This document shows positions 55,801-64,000 of a stretch of 64,000 nt of DNA, piece after piece (position 1 is the first letter of the stretch; the number at the start of each line of letters is the position of its first letter). The notes under the pieces were generated by a model. It was given only the letters and a program-made list of their open reading frames with translations. It was not told the DNA's origin and made no database searches. The translations under genes were made by a program, and so were the position numbers. This DNA is from Lingula anatina (taxonomy: Eukaryota > Brachiopoda > Lingulata > Lingulida > Lingulidae). The DNA is taken from assembly GCF_001039355.2 (NCBI RefSeq), contig NW_019775673.1:186001-250000 (forward strand). The letters are read 5' to 3'.

Positions 55801-57382
55801 GTTTGATGACAACACATTTGAAAGCATAGACGTCGTGATCCTGGCCACCGGCTATGACTACAAGTACCGGTTCCTGAGCTCCGCCGTGTTGAACACAGAG
55901 AACAACAACATCGAGTTGTACAAGTACGTCTTCCCGCCACAATTACCGCACCCCACCCTGGCAATGATAGGCCTGGTTCAAGCAGTGGGCGCAGTCATGC
56001 CCATCTCTGAGCTACAGAGCCGTTGGTTCACCAGGATCGTTAAAGGTAATTATATTTATAGCTCTTTCTTTGACGAATCTTATTTACATGGCGCTTTACA
56101 AATGTTCGAAATTTTTTATGTTTTTGCCTCTTTACGCCATATTGTATCATTCAATACAGTTTAAGGGTTAGTGTTGTTATTGTAAATGACCGTTTTTGAC
56201 TATAGTTTTCATCTGCAATGTGGTTAAATATCCAAACTTTGACATGGCAGGTCATCTCACTCTACCTTCAAAAGAAATTATTATGGAAGACATAGCCCAG
56301 AGAAAGAAGAACGTAAGACAGACATTTTTGCCTTCTCAGAGGCATGCATTGCAGGTAAGAAACAGTGATTGTGAGCGAGTTTTGGAGAACGCGTGAAAAA
56401 CGTACCGGCTTCTAGATATTTTTTATTGGATCTTTTGTTCCTACGACATGACCTCGTAGGCTGAGCCATTAAGAAAAATCCTATTCCACTGTTTTTGCTG
56501 TTGAAATTAGATGGAATTTAATGACCCACAACACATATACTGATAGATGCACTGCTGCAGCTGACTCAGAGAATCTTAAAACCGAAAATGCTTTTTTTAC
56601 GTTCAAAAGGCAGCAATTTCGTCAACCCAGGATCGCAGAGCAAGGCTTTTATCAAATCAAAGAATGATGCATAATGGCATTATCATTTGTGTGGCCACAG
56701 TAGTTTGTGGTTACTTGTTTAATTACTTACCCCCTTTTTATTGATATTGTTTCTTAAAGTGTGCCATTTACTAGTACAACTCCAAATTTAGCATTGATTT
56801 TACACAGTTGGTTTTTGTGACGGGACTCGACTCTCGCCCAACACATATAGACAATAAACATTTAACTTGTCGCGCCCTAAAATGTCAGTTTCCATTATAT
56901 GGGTCTTAAAAGCAAATGTTAATCATTAATGGCCAACATAACCTGTGTCTACAAACGTTGTTAATCATTAATATTATCTACAATTACAGACTTTCTGGGT
57001 GCCATACATGGACGAACTCGCAGACGCTGTCGGCTGCAAGCCAAATCTCAAGAAAATGTTTTTCAGAGATCCCATGTTTGCTCTCTGGTGTTACTTTGGT
57101 CCTTGTGTCCCCGCGCAGTTCCGCCTGGAGGGGCCTGGAAAGTGGGAGGGAGCCAGATCGGCTGTGAAGAACTGCTACGTCAACATGTTTGGTGCCACAG
57201 AACGCTCAGCGCCCCCAGCGGGAGAGTCTTCAATCTGGAACGGCCTGTCGAACCGTTCCACGTGTGTGAGGGAAAACGTGCGACGGTTTAGAAAGAGCGT
57301 TGCCGTAAAACATAATCACGGTCCGGGATACTATATGTACGTGGCCTTTATCATCTGCATTTTGTTGCATATATTTTTATGA
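50749..57382 (+). CDS. Flavin-containing monooxygenase, complete (555 aa)
   Basis: Seven exons, all in phase: 50749-51322, 53896-53951, 55132-55319, 55528-55628, 55794-56045, 56251-56354, 56990-57382 (stop TGA), giving 555 residues, the usual FMO size. The ATG at 50749 puts the FAD motif GAGCSG at residues 8-13, as in other FMOs. Further landmarks are Asn60 in NISKEMM (the conserved Asn61 of human FMOs), the FMO signature [11 protein letters not shown] (167-177), the NADPH motif GMGNSA (192-197) and ATGY (324-327). A hydrophobic C-terminal anchor ([14 protein letters not shown]) fits an ER membrane enzyme. It should oxygenate nucleophilic nitrogen or sulfur in xenobiotics or amines using NADPH and O2. 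It is not assigned to a vertebrate FMO1-5 type; amphioxus-like expansions are expected to be lineage-specific. Confidence 0.96.
52774..52911. repeat. Poly(A) tracts with an NN gap and a flanking short duplication
   Basis: A poly(A) run, then atacttttgtttataata, then NN at 52840-52841, a second poly(A) run of about 30, and a near copy (atacgtatgtttataata). The similar blocks on each side of the unresolved bases suggest either a small duplication or an assembly join. It is in intron 1 of the FMO gene. Confidence 0.8.
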
Positions 57383-58760
57383 ACTGCATTTATTCGTACT
57401 GAGATCGTGGTTCCGGCATTCTAAAACACTGTGTGACATTACTCGTGCCGGAGATAATGTACAGATACAGTAGTGCCATTCCATTTTTATGGGTTATTTC
57501 GAATAATTCTAAAGGAAATTATTTGAGAGGAAACGAAATCAAATTACATCTTCAAACTTTCACGCATGTGTATCTTGTTTGTTTTTTTCGTATAACGTTA
57601 TTTTATACCAAGTATTATTGGTGTTATAGCTTCTGATATATTGCTTAACTGTTACGTCATTTCCATTATTACAATCACAGGACTAGATAACCACAAAGAC
57701 TGGGTTCCCATGCCTAGATCGATCCATCTGGATCGGTCTAACTCCCTGGGGAGTCTCACTAAATTGCTATCAACTAACCGGCTTAAATGTCTGTCACACC
57801 TACCGAATCAGTTAGGGGGGTAAAGATAATTACCCCCTAACAGCTTTACTAGGCGTGTCACACATTTATGCCTGTTGAGTTGATAGCAAGTGGGAATGGT
57901 CCCATAGACAACTTTATAGGACACATTGCATAATCTGTTGGCCTTTTTTCTTTCAGATTTTACTAACCGTCTCTCTCTCCGACTGTGGTATATGTAAATT
58001 ATATTTATTATTGATTTATTTTCCATTCAAGTAACTGTGATTTAACAAACATCTGAGATGTTTAAACATTTTTAGAATGGAAACAAGCAAGGAATTATGA
58101 CCGAAAGGTTAGCAGTGAAGCAACAGCATTCAAAGTGGTTTTGATGAAAATAATGGAATAGCCAAATCGTTGACTGTGTAAACTCAAAATGTATTACACA
58201 GTAACAAAGTCTACGACAATTCAGTTTGTATCATAGGCTCCATATCTCAAAAGTTACACTTTCACCTAGCATGTTTCACTTTTCAGTCATAAAAATGTTT
58301 TACATTTTGTTTACTTGTTTTTGTTTGTTATTGTTATATATATATATATTTATATATCTAAGCTTATGCTGTTGTAAGTAAATGATTTATACAGAATATA
58401 TTTTATGCAATTAACTGGTTATGAAAAATAATTTATATAAATGTTCTTTATTTTTGTGTATTTAACATGGGTCTGGGCATACCTTAAGCTTGTACAGTTA
58501 TTTATTCTGCAAATAAACAAATATCAGCCACCTCATGTCTCTTATTTTGTGAAAATCACCATGTATCACTTCCATGAAATATATTCTGCATTAGGGGGCG
58601 TTTTCAGTGAAATGTCATAACTCTCTCTCTCTCTGTATGTATGTCAAATAATACACTTACCCTCTCATGATATACGCATGCCTTGAACCCCCTTCCCCAC
58701 TGATGCTTGAGATGTTCCGTCTTACATCCTTTGGGTGTCAGTGCATTATCTGGCACATAA
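57383..58760. other. FMO 3' flank
   Basis: Probable 3' UTR and flank of the FMO gene, containing MITE copy 3, a TA-rich run near 58.33 kb and a possible poly(A) signal (AATAAA near 58511). No gene was seen. Confidence 0.45.
57697..57905. mobile_element. Foldback MITE-like element, copy 3 of 3
   Basis: It shares ctagatcgatccatctggat, ccctggggagtctcacta and ccggcttaaatgtc with the copies at 0.5 and 16.9 kb. The ends are tgggttccca and gtgggaatggtccca. An internal palindrome runs from cagttaggggggtaaag to ttaccccctaacag. The right GATCGATC arm is missing, so this is an internally rearranged or shorter subtype. It lies just downstream of the FMO gene. Confidence 0.7.
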
Positions 58761-58928
58761 CAGGGGCGGATTTAGGCCATCTTCTGGGTCTTCTGGAAGA
58801 TGGTCAGATTTTCAAGTTTACAATGAAGGGTATCTAATTTATTCTGTCAGAAGACGGTCAAAAATGGAGGATGGCTCAACAAAGATAATTTGGAAGACTT
58901 TCAGAAAATATCCCCCAATCCGCCCCTG
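58761..58928. mobile_element. hAT-like MITE
   Basis: Terminal inverted repeats caggggcggattta (left) and caatccgcccctg (right). The inner arms share the ttctggaagatggtca/agaagacggtc themes. The element is 168 bp and flanked by CATAA on both sides (58756-58760 and 58929-58933), a 5-bp target duplication. CAGGGGCGGA termini are typical of hAT-family non-autonomous elements. There is no coding capacity. Confidence 0.8.
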
Positions 58929-59226
58929 CATAACACATTCTGTTTCTGAACTATCCAACACTGTTTACAGCAGCTGCTAGAGTAACTCTTTAGTAACATG
59001 CAATAAAAGGAACATCACAAATATAAAAAAAATGTGAAATAGGTTTATAGTCATGTCTTGTGTAGCACTGGTAGGTAATACCTGTATGTGTTAGTCTCAT
59101 CAGAAACAACTTACTTTGTACTGTCAAATATGACCACTAGAATTCAAACCACTAGAATTATCACATGTAGTCAGTGTTTATGAATTTGGTTTCCATCCAT
59201 TCTCAAATTTATTACCATATAATTGA

Positions 59227-62200
59227 TCAGAACCAAATCGATATCAGAATCACAAGGAAAGGCTTCCTAAAGTTCTGAGATCCTCCAACCTGGGGTGTTT
59301 CTTGTCTGTTAATTTTGCTTTCCACAGGTGGCTCTTTCCATTTTACCTTAAAAGAAAAACAAAATCCATTTGTTAAAATTAAAAAAGTCTTCAGTGTAAA
59401 TTTATCTGACATTTATTTTTAAAAAGTGAGATAGGTAATCAACAAACCACTCAGAGATCACAGATTCCCACAAAGACTAATTAATTAATTAACTCAATTA
59501 CTAAGTTACTAGAAATTAACTAACTGATTAGCTAAATTCTCATCATTATCAATTATCAGTTAATTAACTAATTAATTAGCAAACTGCTTAACCACCACCC
59601 AAATTAAATCTATTTCTGACCAATCCTCAAAATGTCATCAAAATTGCTCCGTAACTTTTTGAGTTAGGCTGGTGATGAACAGATCGACAGAGATAAACCG
59701 AGGTGAAAAACATAACCTCTTTGGCAGTGATAATAGCACCTCACTCAATTTATGTGCCTATTTTCTTCAAAAACACCATTATCCAACCTACATAGCTGTC
59801 CCTCTTGTCCTTTTTGGCCCACTCATTTGGTCGAGTTTTCTTTGGGATAACCAGAGAACTTCATCCATTATCCTTCACAAGGATATCCATTACTGACTTG
59901 GAACTGAGCATGGAGTCAATAAAATCAAGGGGATACAGGGAATTCTGAAATAAATTGTCAATCGTGGATTTTAAGATTGGAAATGTACAAGTCCCTCAGT
60001 GGCTGAGAGTGGTGTAATTTGCAAGAGCTGTCATTCTGGTTCTATGAAGTTGGCACAGTCTGTGCACAAGCAATCTATTTTCAGATTCATATTATTCACT
60101 GAAACCCCCAGGTCATAGCTTGTCTGAGAAACCTACACAATGTTTTCTCTCAATTTAAAGCACACCGATTTATACATTCAAACTGGAGGATCAGAGAGGT
60201 GGAGAGCACCTTCTGGAAGTGTACCACCAGCTAGTTACGGTAAGTGGGACAATGTAATACCAGTTATATTCAGCTGAGAACCTCAATGTTTAAGAAGGAT
60301 TTGAAGGGGAAACTGATATCTACAAAATTAACTACTACCATCAGCTATCATTATACAAATGGGTTGTGTAATAATTCTTTTGTCACTGTCTTTGATTTTA
60401 TGCCCATTATAAATCAGACTGCCTTTCTGCCATACCTTCTCTTGCTCCTTAAAATTTCCTCTCTGGAAACAGATCTTCCCATCCTGGACAGTTAGCCCAC
60501 ACTGCTGGCACATGGCCTGTAGACTGACCGTGCTCCCAATGCCCAGAATCTCACCTAAATGGTCCAGTGGATACCTACAGGCTTTACTGTGGTATGCTAC
60601 ACTCATTCTGCGCAGGGCATCCCTACAATGAAGTAACATTGGAGAAGTAAACCAAGCTGAGTAAACAACTGAAAAACAGGTGGTTTCAGCCTTATGGTGG
60701 AAAACGAACTTTTACAAAAATTTCAAAAATTTCAAAAATAAAATCTAAATAAATATGATTAAATTTTTCTTTTGTCTAAGTTGAGTCACTTCAATAAAAA
60801 TAATGCCAAAGTTTGTGTTTATATTTAAGTGCATGGTAGGGTTGTCTTTAAGTGCTTCACAGTTTCAAAGGGATTGGGCAGCACAGAGAAATTAAATTTT
60901 TCCATGGCAAAGGAGTACCTAATGAATAAGATTAGCTCTGATTTTTTTAGAATAGTGCACAGCAGTGGTGTGTTGCTTTCTCCTGGCATCTTTCACAGAT
61001 ACAAGTAGAATGAATGGGTAATGCTAAATAATCAGTACGTGTGTGCGCAAACGTGCAGGCATATGTGAGAGAGAAGGCAAATGACATGATTTTCAAATTT
61101 CCTTATCTCTGAAGTCAGAATTTACTTACCTCTGAATACTAATGAGGTGCTGGTGGACAGCACAAGCCTGTAAGAACTCCAGTTTCTTCACCAGTCTAAC
61201 CACCCTTACATAATTGGCTTGTAGATATGCCCATGTTACTCTAAAAGCCATCTGAAGAGGCTCACTTTGCCTGTAATATGAATACAAAAAGGTCAAAATA
61301 ACAATTCTGGTCCATGTACAACTGCTAGAGTAAATACTAAATATTACATTAATATATCAATTTAGTTCACAGAGGAAATTAAGGTATAATACCTTGGTTT
61401 ATGTCCATCAGTTTTCACTCACACTGGGTTGTGACAGACCCCAGGGAATTACGTATGATATTACTCTGTTATACACAGTTGCACTGATGGTTATTTTAGA
61501 CTTTTTTTCTTAAATTTACCAATTTTACAGCCACACCAAAGTGTCACGCACCTTTTTATGCAATAAATTTACAACTGCTGCTCAAATAATTTTCTTTTAG
61601 TCAAAAGTGAAAAAAGTGGGCTCGGAAACATTTTGTCTGATAAAATATGTAAAGTGTGATGATTTGTGATTACTATAAAATGCATAAGAAATAATTTTAG
61701 TTTTTCTCACCAAAAGAATCCAACTGTCCTCTAAAAACAATCAACTTTACTTTAGAAAGGGTAGTTTTTTAATGGCATCAGTTATGTACAATTTTGCAGA
61801 AATTTTAGGTATAGAGTATTTAAGGAGAGGAAAAAGTGATCTCATATGAATTTAAGCCTCTTGCTTTTTTATTGGTGGAGGTCTGCACTTATGGTATACT
61901 TTCTAGTTGGTAAATAAGATAAGAAATGTATTGTTAAGCCCCTGAATATGGGGGAGGGGTGGAAGATGGTGCTGACAAAAAACTGGGAAGATAGAAGTTG
62001 CTGATAACTTCGATAGCTTTTTAAGAAAGAAAGCCTTTCACAGACAATACCCTAAAATGAAAAAATAATAATAATAATCATACACATAGATCACTACCTG
62101 GATAAAAAATGAAAATATTTATCTAGAAAGATAATGTTTACTTCAAAAACATGGTCAGCATGCAATATTTCATTCAGCATCAAATGAAAGTGCTTCACAG

Positions 62201-63548
62201 GAAGCTAATTAATACACAGATAAATAGATATAATCTACTCTTAATGCGATCTACTGTTAAACAAACTTTTAATAACAGCCAAATCTCACAGTAATCTATC
62301 AAGTTACCCTAGTACAGAACAGATACATGAAAACCATTTCACATTCTACAAGCACTGAGAGCTTGAAGTTTAACAGCACTGACCTAATCTACTAATGGAC
62401 TTGCCATCAATTATTCCTGAAGATCAATGTAAAACACTACTTGCTTGTGCAAATGTATGCTTTGTTACTCCATTTTATATTAACCTTGAAAACAATTGAA
62501 ATAAGAAACCAAGTCATATTTTATGCGTGCATAGCTGGAACTCATTGTAAACAACAAAGTACACACACATAAAGCCTTATGAAATGTTAAGAAGCTGTAG
62601 AGGATATTGCCATATCTGGATTATCTGTGCTGTATCATTAAAAGGTTTTCCCAGGTAATAAATGCACCAAATTTCTGCATATCAAAGAAAAAAAAACTTC
62701 TATTTCCAGTGCCTGGTAGCAAACATATCACTAATACTCAAAGGGCAAAAATGAAAAATCAAACGGTTATAATTTAGATGTTAACAATAACAGTTATGAC
62801 TGACTCAGTAGCATTGACTCAAGTAAAAAACTGATATCTTTTGTGTGCCAATTTGAGAAATATGACTCTAGTTGCAATACTCCTTTTTTAATAAAACAAT
62901 GTCAAGACCTAAAGTATGCTAGGAATAAGATAAGCCACTTGCCAACCTGCCAACTGAAAACACTTTTTTGTTTTTATTTCAATACTTACTACTTCAGTTC
63001 ATCATAAATGTGTTCATTTTCCATCAGTCGACGTCTAGATGAGTGCCACAGATGGTACAATATATAACCTGCTTGCATGCACTGAAGCCTTCAATAGCTG
63101 TGACACACACTAACAAACTGCCCATTTATACATATAATTTTATAGTACTATTTGGAAGGAGAGGAAGAAATTATTTGTTCGTTCAATAATAGGTTGGTGT
63201 TGGTGGCGATAGCAGGAGTCACCCTGTGTTGCTTGAGCAGGAACACCTTGATGACTGAGCGGCACGATAAATTGAGAAAATACTGAGATAGATACTTGAG
63301 CTAGGTTAGCAATTACTGTTGGTGGGGTAAAAGTTTAGATTTACCTTAGTGACTTTGGCAAATTAAGAGCATGTCGAATTGCATCTGCATTGCCCAGGTT
63401 GAACAGTAAGTACAAGCTTTCCATCTCTGCTCTGTTGGAGAAGGAACTGTCCAGAGTAGTGTACAAATACAGCAGTCTTTTCAGACACTCCTGACAATGT
63501 TCCTCATTTATCCTCTTATCAAAGTTGAACACAGACTCTTCACACAGC
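59227..63548 (-). CDS. SAC3D1: SAC3D1-like (SAC3/GANP domain) protein, 3' four exons
   Basis: Exons in reading order: 63548-63345, 61270-61130, 60622-60436, 59346-59227 (stop TGA), with phases 2/2/0 agreeing at each junction. The 5' exons lie beyond the right edge. The protein has the SAC3/GANP helical fold of SAC3 domain-containing protein 1. Landmarks are YLLFNLGNADAIRHALNLP, MAFRVTWAYLQANYVRVVRL, ACAVHQHLISIQRDALRRMS, the winged-helix-like YPLDHLGEILGI and VQDGKICFQRGNF. Vertebrate SAC3D1 (SHD1) is linked to centrosome duplication and mitosis; the SAC3/GANP domain otherwise serves mRNA export complexes. The last exon adds about 39 residues of unrecognised sequence ending in a hydrophobic PFLVILISIWF, which could be a real tail or a mis-chosen last exon. 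Confidence 0.85.
59480..59585. repeat. AT-rich TTAA-based imperfect palindrome
   Basis: Repeated ttaattaactaa-type units run in from both sides (ttaattaattaactcaat and gttaattaactaattaatta) around a short centre with tcattatcaattatcag. This is low-complexity sequence inside the region just 5' (on minus) of the last SAC3D1-like exon. Confidence 0.6.
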
Positions 63549-64000
63549 CTGAAGTGGAAAATGATATCAATGATCCTAACTCACTGGTGGACTGTCATGA
63601 GATCTTCCAATTCAATCCAATATTTACAAATACATTTTAATGTTTAATGTCATTAAAATATTCTGGGGCTGATTTCTGGGGAAAATGCCTAAAATGTCTG
63701 GAAAACTTAAATGGATAATCATTCCCAGAGAGTAAAAAAGTCTAAATCCTTCAACATAAGCTCTTGCCAAACAGATTTGTGACTATGTATATGACACATG
63801 TGTAAGAGATATTGTGGGATGTTCATAAATATTTGAATAATTAAATAAACTTAATATTGTAATAGTATCTAGTAAAGCTGAACAAGGCAATGATTTTAAA
63901 ATTCTAGTAATAAAGGACATTTCTTATTATCATTAACATTTTAATAAATTTTACTAAATATCAAATTAAATATTAAAATATCAAGAAAAAAAATTTCACT

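Overview
This is a gene-bearing piece of an animal nuclear genome: AT-rich, with many short GT-AG introns and interspersed repeats. All three gene pairs with clear human counterparts are deuterostome-like. A cluster of calmodulin-like genes beside SMU1 and GGH, together with the compact exon structure, suggests a cephalochordate (amphioxus, Branchiostoma). That identification is an inference from family knowledge, not from a database match.

Layout, left to right. (1) 0-3 kb: a copy of a short foldback repeat, then two phase-matched minus-strand exons of an unrecognised protein. (2) 3.2-4.9 kb, minus: the last four exons of a divergent carboxyltransferase related to the beta subunit of methylcrotonoyl-CoA carboxylase; no upstream exons were found. 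(3) 5.3-6.2 kb, minus: the 5'-truncated 3' end of a CR1/L2-type non-LTR retrotransposon. (4) 7-11.7 kb: a foldback element, a 117-bp direct repeat next to an N, and two exons of a secreted Ly6-type protein. (5) 12.3-32.1 kb: a cluster of three calmodulin-like genes. Gene A is on plus and only its C-terminal half is visible. Gene B is minus and complete. Gene C is plus, complete and very close to calmodulin. A and B are tail to tail; B and C are head to head. (6) 34.0-40.8 kb, minus: complete SMU1 (13 exons, 513 aa). (7) 42.7-47.7 kb, minus: complete gamma-glutamyl hydrolase (9 exons, 322 aa). (8) 50.7-57.4 kb, plus: complete flavin-containing monooxygenase (7 exons, 555 aa). (9) 57.7-58.9 kb: two short non-autonomous DNA transposons. 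(10) 59.2-63.5 kb, minus: the 3' four exons of a SAC3D1-like gene that continues beyond the right edge.

The calmodulin-like cluster is the most interesting part. In B and C the first coding exon appears to hold only the ATG, followed at once by a splice donor, as in vertebrate calmodulin genes. The two exons that vertebrates split (107 + 136 nt) are one 243-nt exon in A and C and 249 nt in B. Each gene ends in a 29-nt terminal exon. A has two such terminal exons in tandem, and C has a second plausible terminal exon. EF-hand loops 1 and 3 are degenerate in B, and loop 3 in A, while C keeps all four. Exon coordinates were derived by hand from reading frame, splice sites and phase, and need transcript evidence.
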